From Caldalkalibacillus salinus (GTDB taxonomy: Bacteria > Bacillota > Bacilli > Caldalkalibacillales > JCM-10596), in contig NZ_JAERVL010000037.1 in the NCBI RefSeq assembly GCF_016745835.1, positions 1 through 36,788 on the forward strand: a stretch of 36,788 nt of DNA, given 5' to 3'. The notes beneath the pieces are model-generated. The model saw nothing but the letters and a program-made list of their open reading frames with translations. It did no database searches and had not been told where the DNA came from. Made by a program: the position numbers and the translations under genes. The first letter of the stretch is position 1, and each line of letters starts with the position of its first letter. Shown here in pieces: positions 1 to 7,335 of the stretch.

Positions 1-93
1 ATACATACCGTCTAGGTATAGTACAGAATAGCGCTGTTTCAGTTGGCGTTGTTGCCAAGCTTGAATATCTTTCATCGCAACATCGGTGATGTT
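1..93 (-). pseudogene. IS256-family transposase, middle fragment (cut by window edge and by insertion)
   Basis: Read on the minus strand from 93 to 1, the frame gives NITDVAMKDIQAWQQRQL and then a stretch ending LYLDGMY. This is the pattern of IS256/mutator-type transposases just after the N-terminal domain: a DNA-binding linker, the WQxRxL block, and the first catalytic Asp of the DDE triad in LDG. The reading frame is intact to the left edge, so the rest of the gene lies outside the window. It has no start of its own. Its missing N-terminal part sits 8 kb away at 8520-8140 on the same strand, and the two join in frame. Family assignment is firm; that both pieces come from one gene is a strong inference. 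Confidence 0.75.
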
Positions 94-100
94 ACAAACC
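84..100. other. Putative attL, TT core at 92-93
   Basis: Chromosomal sequence GGTGATG is followed by the proposed TT core and then element sequence ACAAACC. An inverted pair AAACC (96-100) and GGTTT (111-115) lies just inside the element and could be part of the recombinase-binding arm. The position was chosen because it is the only cut that restores the transposase reading frame with the right half. Confidence 0.6.
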
Positions 101-115
101 GTTTCTTTTTGGTTT

Positions 116-1134
116 TATGTCCGTAAGTCTCGTGAATAAGAAACGGAAGATACATTGAACCGTCAACAAGCAGTTCTAATTGACCTTTGTGAGAAAAATC
201 AATGGGAATATGAATTGTTTAAAGAAGTTGGTTCTTCACAAGAATATGACCGTCCACAATTACAAGAAATGTTGGAGAATATTAGAGCGTTCATGTATGA
301 CGGGATTGTAATTGCTGACCTTGACCGACTTTCAAGGAATACGGTTCACTTTGGACAAATTAAAGAAATTATTGTGAACAGTGGAGTAATAACAATCACA
401 CCAAGTAAAACATATGACTTCTCAAAAGATGATGATGATTTCATTAGTGACGTTCAAAGTGTTCTCTCGAAACAAGAGTACAAGACAATCAAAAGAAGAC
501 TTGTACGTGGGACAAGGCAATCCGCAAAGGACGGGAATTGGCTTGGTAAAAAGGCTCCCATTGGTTACAAATATAATCGTGATACAAAACGTTTAGAACC
601 AAGTGAGGACGCTCATACGATCCAAAGAATGTTCCAAGAATACATTGGAGGAAAATCCACAAAAGATATTGCATACGACTTTGACCGTGAAGGAGTCACA
701 ACTAGTGTTGGAATGGTATGGACTCCTGCGGGTGTAACAAGAATGTTGAGTAATATTGTTTACGCTGGTCACTCCCTTTATGGACGAACCACACAAAAGA
801 AAGTGAATGGAAAAAGAGTCGTGGAGAAAACAAGAGAAGAAGAACAAATTCTTGTTGAAAATACACATGAAGCATTGGTTTCTCAAGAGGATTATGATGA
901 AGTCCAAAGGATCAAAAAACAACGTAACTCAAGGCCTGTTCCTCTCAAGTTAGGAAAGCACAAGTTTAGCTCTTAAAAGAAAAATTGGATCGAATGAAAC
1001 TGTTCTTGAGCAATGGAGATGACATGGAGGAAAGAGAAGCCAACATGATTCTTCAAGAATTTGTGGAGACAATCATTTACACAAAAACAGATAAGGAAAT
1101 GGAATTGAATATTATCATGAAGGACTTGAGTTGA
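116..1134 (+). pseudogene. Large serine recombinase, degenerate
   Basis: The N-terminal resolvase domain is recognisable: YVRKSRE at 116-136 carries the catalytic serine codon (128-130), followed by DLDRLSRN and a long helix. The recombinase domain follows (GKKAPIGYKYN, then TPAGVTRMLSNIVYAGH). Three lesions are visible. An in-frame TAA (137-139) sits directly after YVRKSRE. The frame stops at 974-976. The expected cysteine zinc-ribbon part is absent, and the C-terminal coiled coil (KEKLDRMKLF to IIMKDLS, ending at 1134) continues in another frame, which suggests an internal deletion near 971-975. The longest open part (155-976) lacks the catalytic serine. Its position at the left junction fits an integrase of the 8-kb element. 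No function is expected. Confidence 0.85.
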
Positions 1135-1154
1135 TTCTACTTGAGTCCTTTTTT
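1120..1154 (+). terminator. Rho-independent terminator after the recombinase
   Basis: AAGGACT (1120-1126) pairs with AGTCCTT (1144-1150) and the stem runs into a T tract ending at 1154. The 5' arm overlaps the last recombinase codons, which supports 1134 as the original gene end. Confidence 0.65.
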
Positions 1155-1224
1155 GGTTATGTCTAAAACTCCAAATTATTACAATTGTGTGTTATATTTA
1201 AAGTTACTATATGGGGGTGTGACA

Positions 1225-1650
1225 ATGGATTTCGAGATTTCTATTCCAACAGATAGTGAAGGGTACTTTTCGTTACAATGTCCACATTGCAAGGAGCGAT
1301 TCAAAATTACTGCAGAGGACTTTGAAGATGATGACACAATCGAATTGTTTTGTCCTTCTTGTGGTTTAATAGCTGAGTGTTCAGATTTCTACCCAGAAGA
1401 AGTTATTGAACATGCTCAAACGATAGCACGCAATTATATGGAACAAGAAATCTACAATGTTTTCAAGAATGGAACAAAAGGTTCTGGTCTTACTTTTGAA
1501 GGGAAAAAGCCGAAAGAAGAAAAGCCAAAGTTTTTAATAGAAGATGAAGATTTGGAAGAAATTGAATTAGATTGTTGCGACAAGACCATTAAAGTAAAAA
1601 TGAATCAAAAGATCGCTAACGTCTATTGTCCTTTTTGTGGGGTGAATTAA
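1225..1650 (+). CDS. Double zinc-ribbon protein of unknown function
   Basis: The frame is open from 1141, but the ATG at 1225 has a GGGGGTG ribosome site at the right distance, giving 141 aa. Cys19-Pro-His-Cys22 and Cys43-Pro-Ser-Cys46 form a TFIIB-like zinc ribbon. A second cysteine set near the C-terminus has adjacent cysteines in LDCCDK and then CPFCG four residues before the end. A charged Lys/Glu linker joins the two parts. Proteins with this layout (acidic start, two zinc ribbons, final CPFCG) are, from memory, common in accessory and defence-type islands, but the biochemical role is unknown. The stop codon is followed immediately by the ATG of the next gene, so the two are almost certainly co-translated partners. 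Confidence 0.8.
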   Translation: MDFEISIPTDSEGYFSLQCPHCKERFKITAEDFEDDDTIELFCPSCGLIAECSDFYPEEVIEHAQTIARNYMEQEIYNVFKNGTKGSGLTFEGKKPKEEKPKFLIEDEDLEEIELDCCDKTIKVKMNQKIANVYCPFCGVN

Positions 1651-2466
1651 ATGGAACAAGAGTTTAAATTAGATGAAAAAGAATGTAGAAAGTTATCGGT
1701 AAGTTTCCGAAGATTGGCAAGTAGGTTTATAAGGTCACATTTCCGTGAAGCGAATGACAATTTGGAAAGATTTTTACTCTTTATTGAAGAGAGTCCCGTA
1801 ATATATGAATTTATTCAAGAAAATAATGTAGAACAATTTGATATTGAAGATTTAATTCGACGAAGGGGATATAATGATAAATTCAAATTGCCCGTTCGAG
1901 AATCTGAAGAAATTGCTTTCATTTACCAACTTCTAAAACATATCCAAGAAAACGACATTGATTATGTAGGTATATCAATGGGATATAATGACGGAAGAAA
2001 ATTTCAGGAAGCGGTAGATAAATTTAATCACCAAGTGGTAAAACCACTAATTGATCACATTGTATCTTATTTAGAGGAGATGGCAATTGATATGGGATTA
2101 GATAGGAAATCGGGAACACAATTTAACATTAGGGACTTTAGAGGACAAATAAACCATGCGGAAGGACATGCTCAAATTAGTGCTAATCAGACTTACAATG
2201 AGACCAAGCTTGAAGAACTAAAGGACATTGCTCAAAAGTTTGCTCAAGCATTAATGGAAGATACGTCTGTTCCCGCTCAAGATAAAGAAGACACAGTGGA
2301 AATAGTTGAAGCTGCAGTTCAAGAAGTTGAGAGTGAGAAGCCGAAAAAGTTTATCCTTAAAACTGCAATTGAACAAGTTAAGAATGTAAAGGAAATTGCA
2401 ACGACTGGAACCGCTGTTTACACCTTAGGTGATCAACTTTTAAATTTAATTCAATCATTTGTGTAA
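1651..2466 (+). CDS. Hypothetical 271-aa protein, partner of the zinc-ribbon gene
   Basis: I do not recognise this family. The protein is hydrophilic and highly charged. Residues about 1-150 look alpha-helical, starting KECRKLSVSFRRLASRF. A Gly/Asn/Gln-rich patch around FRGQINHAEGHAQISANQ (about 163-181) resembles the short beta-type linkers seen in several bacterial defence proteins. An Ala/Glu-rich helical part follows and the C-terminus is hydrophobic (LGDQLLNLIQSFV). No signal peptide or catalytic motif is seen. The gene starts on the base after the stop of the zinc-ribbon gene, with its ribosome site inside the CPFCG codons, and the pair ends at a terminator. It is expected to act together with the zinc-ribbon protein. 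Confidence 0.75.
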   Translation: MEQEFKLDEKECRKLSVSFRRLASRFIRSHFREANDNLERFLLFIEESPVIYEFIQENNVEQFDIEDLIRRRGYNDKFKLPVRESEEIAFIYQLLKHIQENDIDYVGISMGYNDGRKFQEAVDKFNHQVVKPLIDHIVSYLEEMAIDMGLDRKSGTQFNIRDFRGQINHAEGHAQISANQTYNETKLEELKDIAQKFAQALMEDTSVPAQDKEDTVEIVEAAVQEVESEKPKKFILKTAIEQVKNVKEIATTGTAVYTLGDQLLNLIQSFV

Positions 2467-2493
2467 CCGTCTAATCATGGCGGTTCTTTTTTT
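2465..2493 (+). terminator. Rho-independent terminator
   Basis: AACCG (2465-2469) pairs with CGGTT (2481-2485), followed by C and seven T (2487-2493). It closes the zinc-ribbon/271-aa operon. Confidence 0.7.
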
Positions 2494-2534
2494 GTTCTAA
2501 ACAAATATTGAAAACCTTGTGTTGTTCCATTGTT

Positions 2535-2778
2535 CTACATGTATTAATCATGTAGAGATACATAAATAGAAACTCATGTAATGACTCATGTTTTCTTTCT
2601 AGTATTAATCATGTAGTTTGTGACTTCTTTGAAGTCGTTTGCGAAGCAAACACATATACAGTTCATTTCCTTGTTCAACCTTGTTTTTATTCTATATATC
2701 AACATTAAGAATGACTTGTGACATTCATTGAATGTAAACACAGTTGAGAACGCATATTGTGTAAACACCTTACACAAT
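2535..2778. repeat. Cluster of five perfect short inverted repeats
   Basis: Five perfect hairpins occur within 244 bp: CTACATG/CATGTAG (2535-2555), GACTTC-TTT-GAAGTC (2622-2636), GTTTGC-GAA-GCAAAC (2637-2651), ACATTC-ATT-GAATGT (2721-2735) and a 9-bp stem ATTGTGTAA/TTACACAAT with a 5-nt loop (2756-2778). The three middle ones share the same geometry, a 6-bp stem and 3-nt loop. The second and third abut with no gap. The motif TTGTGAC-TTC-TTGAA occurs at 2618 and again at 2716, so part of the cluster is also a direct repeat. No convincing gene covers 2494-2756. The function is unknown; operators, a small RNA or replication/transfer sites are all possible. Confidence 0.6.
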
Positions 2779-2905
2779 TCTTTGAGAATGACAAAACGTT
2801 CTATGGCATGAGTGAAACGGCTGTACAAAACCAGATCTACATAGCACTCATCACGTATTGTTTATTAGTACTTGTTCAGCTAGAGACAAATGCAGAGCAG
2901 TCCCT
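2757..2905 (+). pseudogene. IS4-like transposase, C-terminal fragment
   Basis: The frame encodes DKTFYGMSETAVQNQIYIAL followed by ITYCLLVLVQLE. This is the conserved C-terminal block of IS4-type transposases (KTFYGTSENAVxxQIxxALITY), which follows the last catalytic Glu. The catalytic core is absent, so this is a remnant. It breaks off where an opposite-strand IS110-type fragment begins. Confidence 0.6.
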
Positions 2906-2957
2906 GGGCACGCGCCACATGTTTATCTTTGGCAACGTCAATTCCAACAATGAGAGT
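2901..2957 (-). pseudogene. IS110-family transposase, N-terminal scrap
   Basis: On the minus strand from 2957 to 2901 the frame reads TLIVGIDVAKDKHVARAQG. GIDVAKDKH is the hallmark start of IS110-family (DEDD, RuvC-like) transposases, with the first catalytic Asp. Only about 19 codons remain. Confidence 0.6.
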
Positions 2958-2964
2958 TGACGGT

Positions 2965-3160
2965 GTGATTTGCGATATTCATGCTCAGTTGCATGGAAAA
3001 GAAAGTTTGGGAGCCATCTCCGATGGCTTGCTTGACGAAGACTTTCAAGTTGAGCTTGGGCTTGATTCCATTAGTGCTTCGCAACTATCTCGAAAGAATA
3101 ATGAAGTAGATACATCACTGCTAGCAAAGTTGTTTCTTGAAGTTTTAGACCCTTTTGAAG
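2965..3160 (+). pseudogene. IS4-like transposase, N-terminal fragment
   Basis: The frame (open 2890-3330) contains IHAQLHGKESLGAISDGL and then ELGLDSISASQLSRKNNEVD. This matches the N-terminal region of IS4-type transposases (IHAQLxxxxSLRDIS ... LGLxSISxSQLSRK). It lies downstream of the C-terminal IS4-like fragment, so the pieces are in permuted order or come from two copies. Beyond about 3160 the similarity fades, and the frame continues into unrelated sequence to 3330. Confidence 0.6.
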
Positions 3161-3534
3161 TAATGGAAGACAAATATGAAGATATAAAGAAGGAATTGGC
3201 AAACTCACGGTCGCTCACCCTCCCATATCTCACCGGATTATGGTCCATACATTCCTTCGTCCTGCGTATCCATGAGGTGGAGGTCGGATATGCTCCTATG
3301 CTGGGTCATCTGCCCGTATGGAATATATAAGCTCCGACTCTGCACTATTGGTGTTTGTTGAGATTCTATTAAGTATTCAGAAGTGAATAATAAGTGGTTT
3401 GGGAGAATTAAGTTCCGAAAAAATAAACGAGCAAGAGGAGCACCTTAAACGTAGTCAACTGATGTCACTCTGGTCGGACTTACAATTTTGATACATTGTC
3501 ATGAAGTCGGACAATATTTTCAGCTCTTGTTTCA

Positions 3535-3636
3535 TTACAACATTCCTCTCTTTCGTGCTAACTCCAAGACCTCCTCAAGGTTGATCTCCATTGAAGTCAA
3601 TTTGTCTTTCACGGTCTTGTCAAGATTGTCACTCAC
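3535..3636 (-). CDS. Possible 33-aa micro-ORF, coupled to a second one
   Basis: A GTG at 3636 opens a 33-codon frame of coding-like composition (DNLDKTVKDKLTSMEINL, then VLELARKRGML). Its TAA overlaps the ATG of a second minus-strand ORF (3535-3455, 26 codons, MKQELKILSDFMTMYQN) in the arrangement TAATGA, typical of translational coupling. No good ribosome site precedes the GTG. They may be real small proteins or the end of a decayed gene. I recognise neither. Confidence 0.25.
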   Translation of the reverse strand: MSDNLDKTVKDKLTSMEINLEEVLELARKRGML

Positions 3637-3680
3637 ATTATAGGAATGTTTATTTCATTGAGGACGGTCATCATTCTTGA

Positions 3681-3866
3681 AAATCAATTGGGAACAGATT
3701 GTGTTACCACAATGGGTGTCCACAAGTCGCTCACACCGTTCAACTGAAAGCAAGAGGAGTCTTCAAGAACGAACTTGACATGACCGTTAAACAAGATAAT
3801 GACCTGTATGACCTTGAGAAAGCAAGAAAGCAAGTCATTGATATGGATATTGACTCTCTTGAATAG
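3681..3866 (+). pseudogene. 3' remnant of an unidentified gene
   Basis: The frame is open from 3681 to the TAG at 3864-3866. Its last 40 codons look coding and charged (VFKNELDMTVKQDNDLYDL, then EKARKQVIDMDIDSLE), and a terminator overlaps the stop, as after a real gene. No start with a ribosome site is present and the upstream part looks random, so it is probably the 3' end of a deleted gene. Function unknown. Confidence 0.35.
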
Positions 3867-3878
3867 GGAGTCTTTTTT
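3852..3878 (+). terminator. Rho-independent terminator
   Basis: GACTC (3852-3856) pairs with GAGTC (3868-3872), followed by six T (3873-3878). The stop codon of the preceding remnant lies in the loop. Confidence 0.65.
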
Positions 3879-4029
3879 GCGTTGGTTCTCAAGCCAATAG
3901 AGAAAATGAAAGGAGAGTCATTCATGTTACTTTTATTAGTTTGCCAATTACTAATGATCGTAAATTCTTCACGTCAAAACAAAATTGTTTTTGACTTTGT
4001 ATTATCACGCAAACAAAGGAGTTTATAAA

Positions 4030-4311
4030 ATGAGAAGTCATATTTTTGAAATTGTGGTGAAACCCAATGAACATTCTATTGTGGAATTACCACTTCCAAG
4101 ACCAATGAAAATAAAGGTCATCAAGAGAGAAGGAAGGCTTCACACGGAATTTTCTATGCTTCACATAAACGGGAAATTCAAGAATGTGAACCCTTCACGG
4201 GACTTGTTTATATTTGATAGGCCTGTTTTTGTAAGGGAGAACCTTTCCTTAAAAGTTCGGAACCGTGAACCATGTAGTGAAAAGATCACAATTGAAATTA
4301 TGGGATATTAA
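4030..4311 (+). CDS. Hypothetical 93-aa protein
   Basis: The start is the ATG at 4030, which has AAAGGAG about 10 bases upstream; the frame is open from 3985 but has no site there. The 93-aa product is basic and looks beta-rich, with alternating hydrophobic and charged residues (IFEIVVKPNEHSIVELPLP, then MKIKVIKREGRLHTEF). It has no signal peptide, membrane segment or cysteine motif. Overall it resembles a small beta-sandwich or OB-like protein, but I do not recognise the family. It is a single-gene unit with its own terminator directly after the stop. Confidence 0.65.
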   Translation: MRSHIFEIVVKPNEHSIVELPLPRPMKIKVIKREGRLHTEFSMLHINGKFKNVNPSRDLFIFDRPVFVRENLSLKVRNREPCSEKITIEIMGY

Positions 4312-4315
4312 GCAC

Positions 4316-4345
4316 GGGGAACCTTCATTGGTTCTCCTCTTTTTT
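4316..4345 (+). terminator. Rho-independent terminator
   Basis: GGGGAACC (4316-4323) pairs with GGTTCTCC (4330-4337) with one G-T wobble and a 6-nt loop, followed by a T-rich tail. Confidence 0.75.
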
Positions 4346-4369
4346 AATCTATTGAAGGAGGAATTTCAT

Positions 4370-4840
4370 TTGAAAAATATTGTTTCATATACTTATAAAA
4401 ATTTGGAGTTGGAGTTGTTCAAGACACTTAATAATGGGAGAGGGAATACGGTGGACATTCTTGAGATTGACCGAGACCAGAACGGAACCTATTCATTCAC
4501 GTTGTTGGACAAATGCAATAAACAAGCAACCCTTCATTACTCCTTTGATTTGTTGGAGGGAATAGGTATTGAGGAGTTTGCTTCTATTTTAAGAGCGGAT
4601 TTCAATAAAGTGGATAAGGAAACCTTTGTGGCTGACCGAGACAATTACAAGGAATTGAGTGAGGATGATTCACTTTGTTACATTGCAAAACGTTCCCTTC
4701 AATATTTCATGGAAGGTTATCCACTTTCACACATTCCTTCTTGTATAGGTTACAGGCCTATTGCATGTAGAAAAACACTCAAGTATTACAAGGATAATAT
4801 TCCTCATGAAACAACGGTTCCTATACTGGACTTATACTGA
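4370..4840 (+). CDS. Hypothetical 156-aa protein
   Basis: The frame is open from 4265, but GAAGGAGGA at 4354-4362 points to the TTG at 4370 (reading MKNIVSYTYKNLELELFKTL). The 156-aa protein is acidic in the middle (VDKETFVADRDNYKELSEDD) and has no signal peptide, membrane segment or recognisable catalytic motif. I do not know the family. It has its own ribosome site and terminator and so forms a one-gene unit like its neighbours. Confidence 0.65.
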   Translation: MKNIVSYTYKNLELELFKTLNNGRGNTVDILEIDRDQNGTYSFTLLDKCNKQATLHYSFDLLEGIGIEEFASILRADFNKVDKETFVADRDNYKELSEDDSLCYIAKRSLQYFMEGYPLSHIPSCIGYRPIACRKTLKYYKDNIPHETTVPILDLY

Positions 4841-4859
4841 AATTTATCACAATAAACAG

Positions 4860-4885
4860 GTTCTCTCTTTTGAGAGGACTTTTTT
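4860..4885 (+). terminator. Rho-independent terminator
   Basis: GTTCTCTC (4860-4867) pairs with GAGAGGAC (4872-4879) with one wobble and a TTTT loop, then six T. Confidence 0.8.
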
Positions 4886-4902
4886 GTGGATAAAAAAGGA
4901 AA

Positions 4903-6540
4903 ATGGAGTATTTTGTCGAAACTTATAAGAACACCTATATTTTAAGGGGATCAGAAATGATAAAGATAAAGAATCCATACAGTAAAAAGCGGTTCACACT
5001 AAAAGAAGAGGCACAAAAGAAATTCACAAGGATTGTTATTCCTTGGATAAACAAGATTCCACTTAAAGATGATTGGAATGCCAAGAGAAGATTCATTCCC
5101 CAATCTTTAAACAGAGTGAGAATTGATCTAGAATATCAAAAAAGAAGATTTAGAACTAATGATATACCAAAAGACGTACAAGTAAATTTGTTATCCATGA
5201 GAGTTGCAGAATATATCCCTATTGAAAATATTGACAAGCTAAATAAAGGTTTGAAGAGATTATTTAAAGTATTTAAGCCAAAGTGGTATACAAATGAAAT
5301 TTCCCGAATAGATGATTTTTGTCGTGAAGTAAAACAGAGTATACATGGTAGTCGTTGGAGTTTGTTTGGTAATCTTGTAATAGATGAAAAGAGTGAATTA
5401 AATAATTATGTAAAGCAAATACGTGTCAATGGGACTCAAATCTCTTCTTCTTCAGTTATCATTGAATTTGTTATTGAACCATCAGATAACTATAAAAAGG
5501 CGTACAAGGAACTCATAGATAGAAATGTAGAAGAGGAAAAAATTCTTACTCCAAAATTAAAGCAATTCTTAACTCATTGGGGATCAAGAACTCCTTCAAA
5601 TACTATGGCTAAGGAAAAAATGGTTGAGGATTTATTGTTGGAGTTAAAATGGAGAACTTTAAAGGAAATCAATAAATATTTTGACTTATATTTCTATGAT
5701 AATAAGTTGATCCCTCCAAGCATAGAGGTTTACAAGATAAGTGAAATGTCTTGTAAATATAAATATGGGGAGGATGAAGATATAAATCAATTTTGGGATT
5801 CAATCGGAATGAGAGATTCTCATTATCATGAGATATCCAAAGAAGGACATTGGCAATTATTTGCTAACGAAAATGACTATCTATTAGATAGCTCTGTAAA
5901 ACTTACTTGTAATGAAATAGTTCCCAAAAAAGAATTATATAATTCTATTGATTCCCAGATGGTCTTCTTTGTAGAAGAACTTGCACTGAATTTACTTCCT
6001 ATGCTAGTTATGAGAAATTACACTCTTGGATTGAGTAAGAAAATTGCTGAACAACAAACAAGCACTTTTAAGTCAATAAAGAAAGCTAAACCAAAATACA
6101 AAAAGTTGATAAATATTAGATATGAACTTGAACAAAATCTTCAAATACTTAAACGCTTTAAAAATGAAATGGGAGAAAGTGAATTTGATTGGATGAAGGC
6201 AGAAATCTTGAGCGGTCTTAGAAATTTTGAGCCAGCAAGACCAAGGTTTCACAACAAGCCGTGGGGAGAAATGATTGTTGACAATACCAGTTATTTGATT
6301 GAGAGAACAGATTCACTGTCAAAGAACTTTGTTCAAATAATTGATGATACTGTTAGATTACTAGAAATTAAAACAAATAATTCATTACGAAAAAGAACGT
6401 TTTGGCTCACAATCTTCACAGTTATACTGTCAATTTTAGCGACTTTTATTGCTGCAACTTCATTGTATTTACAATTAAGTTCAGAGAATCAGCAAGAAAT
6501 TAAGGATTCCCTTTCACCAATATTCAATTTATTTATGTGA
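4903..6540 (+). CDS. Hypothetical 545-aa protein with a C-terminal membrane anchor
   Basis: A large Lys- and aromatic-rich protein, cytosolic for about 495 residues. A charged helical, probably coiled-coil part follows (around VDNTSYLIERTDSLSKNF), then a single hydrophobic segment near residues 500-525 (FWLTIFTVILSILATF) and a short polar tail. This tail-anchored layout is seen in some phage-defence effectors, but I see no nuclease, NTPase or TIR motif, so function is unknown. The ATG at 4903 is kept, but the ATG at 4957 has an AAGGGG site 10 bases upstream and may be the true start (527 aa). A terminator overlaps the stop, separating it from the HEPN-like gene 50 bases on. Confidence 0.75.
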   Translation: MEYFVETYKNTYILRGSEMIKIKNPYSKKRFTLKEEAQKKFTRIVIPWINKIPLKDDWNAKRRFIPQSLNRVRIDLEYQKRRFRTNDIPKDVQVNLLSMRVAEYIPIENIDKLNKGLKRLFKVFKPKWYTNEISRIDDFCREVKQSIHGSRWSLFGNLVIDEKSELNNYVKQIRVNGTQISSSSVIIEFVIEPSDNYKKAYKELIDRNVEEEKILTPKLKQFLTHWGSRTPSNTMAKEKMVEDLLLELKWRTLKEINKYFDLYFYDNKLIPPSIEVYKISEMSCKYKYGEDEDINQFWDSIGMRDSHYHEISKEGHWQLFANENDYLLDSSVKLTCNEIVPKKELYNSIDSQMVFFVEELALNLLPMLVMRNYTLGLSKKIAEQQTSTFKSIKKAKPKYKKLINIRYELEQNLQILKRFKNEMGESEFDWMKAEILSGLRNFEPARPRFHNKPWGEMIVDNTSYLIERTDSLSKNFVQIIDDTVRLLEIKTNNSLRKRTFWLTIFTVILSILATFIAATSLYLQLSSENQQEIKDSLSPIFNLFM

Positions 6541-6568
6541 GTTCTTCCAAAGTTGGAGGAACTTTTTC
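6540..6568 (+). terminator. Rho-independent terminator between the 545-aa and HEPN-like genes
   Basis: AGTTCTTCC (6540-6548) pairs with GGAGGAACT (6555-6563) with one wobble and a 6-nt loop, followed by T residues. It begins on the last base of the stop codon. It also argues against the upstream GTG at 6537 as a start for the next gene. Confidence 0.7.
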
Positions 6569-6590
6569 TAAGCACAAATGGAGGTTACAA

Positions 6591-7316
6591 ATGAAACTAT
6601 TAGAAGACATTGACTCTTACATTCAAGCAATGAAGGAAATTCAGGATTCAATAAACCAACTTCAAGGAGAAAAGTTCTTGAAGAATCACCAAAAGACCTT
6701 GCTCTTTAGTCTATTAGAGACAATCTCCAATGGAGTTTATGGTGATAAATACCGTAATACAGATAGATTCAAAAAATTCATCTTGGAGTTTTGTGAGTGG
6801 GAAGACGCAGAAAGAGTAAGTCTTCAACAATTATTTTTAGTTTTCAAGGAAGGACAACCGTCTCAAGAATTTCGTAATTTAAAGATACACGTACTCAATG
6901 GAATACAAGAGTACCCTCCTGCAAGTCCAGCTCCATTTAGTTGTGACTCAACTGTTGAAGAAATTAAAGCACTTATGCCAAAAGGAGTCACAACAATCAA
7001 TGGTGTGGATATACACAACCTTACTCATGTAAACCTCTTGTGGAAATATCGAAATAGTTTAGTCCATGAAGCAAGATCAATTGGTTCTCAAGAATTGTTT
7101 GACCATACTGACTATCCTCATTATGTTCATTTCACAATGTTAGAAAAAGACGGGCAATGGGAAGTGTGGAAAATCTCTTATCCAGTCCAATTCTTTAACA
7201 ATCTTATTGAAAAGGCATTGGTGAATGTAAGAGAAAAATTGATTGAAATAGAACATGATCCACGCAGTAATTATGACTTTGGTGAACTTTGGGTGAAATC
7301 TAAACAATTAAGGTAG
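6591..7316 (+). CDS. HEPN-like protein of unknown function (candidate RNase)
   Basis: The frame is open from 6537, but TGGAGG at 6580-6585 selects the ATG at 6591 (241 aa). The key feature is YRNSLVHEAR: Arg154 and His159 form an R-x4-H motif, the catalytic signature of HEPN-domain RNases used in toxin-antitoxin, abortive-infection and CRISPR effectors. It sits after a helix (HNLTHVNLLWK), as in HEPN folds. The rest is alpha-helical with a Pro-rich bend near residues 108-116. No signal peptide or membrane segment. It follows the tail-anchored protein but has its own ribosome site. The HEPN call rests on one short motif and overall helical character, so an RNA-cleaving role is only a hypothesis. 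Confidence 0.65.
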   Translation: MKLLEDIDSYIQAMKEIQDSINQLQGEKFLKNHQKTLLFSLLETISNGVYGDKYRNTDRFKKFILEFCEWEDAERVSLQQLFLVFKEGQPSQEFRNLKIHVLNGIQEYPPASPAPFSCDSTVEEIKALMPKGVTTINGVDIHNLTHVNLLWKYRNSLVHEARSIGSQELFDHTDYPHYVHFTMLEKDGQWEVWKISYPVQFFNNLIEKALVNVREKLIEIEHDPRSNYDFGELWVKSKQLR

Positions 7317-7335
7317 GACAGGCGTTGTTGTATTC

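Larger units (their letters stand above)
3161..4012. other. Gene-poor decayed stretch
   Basis: I see no full gene here. It holds the unrelated tail of the IS4-like frame to 3330, a tiny minus-strand ORF pair (3455-3636) and the 3' end of a plus-strand frame (3681-3866) closed by a terminator. Base composition near 3230-3345 is more GC-rich than around it, which suggests patchwork origin. Confidence 0.5.

Noticed and set aside
2586-2828. Minus-strand 80-codon frame over the hairpin cluster
   Set aside because: No ribosome site, and it overlaps palindromes and an IS4-like fragment on the other strand. It looks like chance.
6537-6590. Upstream GTG start for the HEPN-like gene overlapping the previous stop (TGTGA)
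   Set aside because: The extra codons lie in a terminator hairpin, and a much better ribosome site precedes the ATG at 6591.
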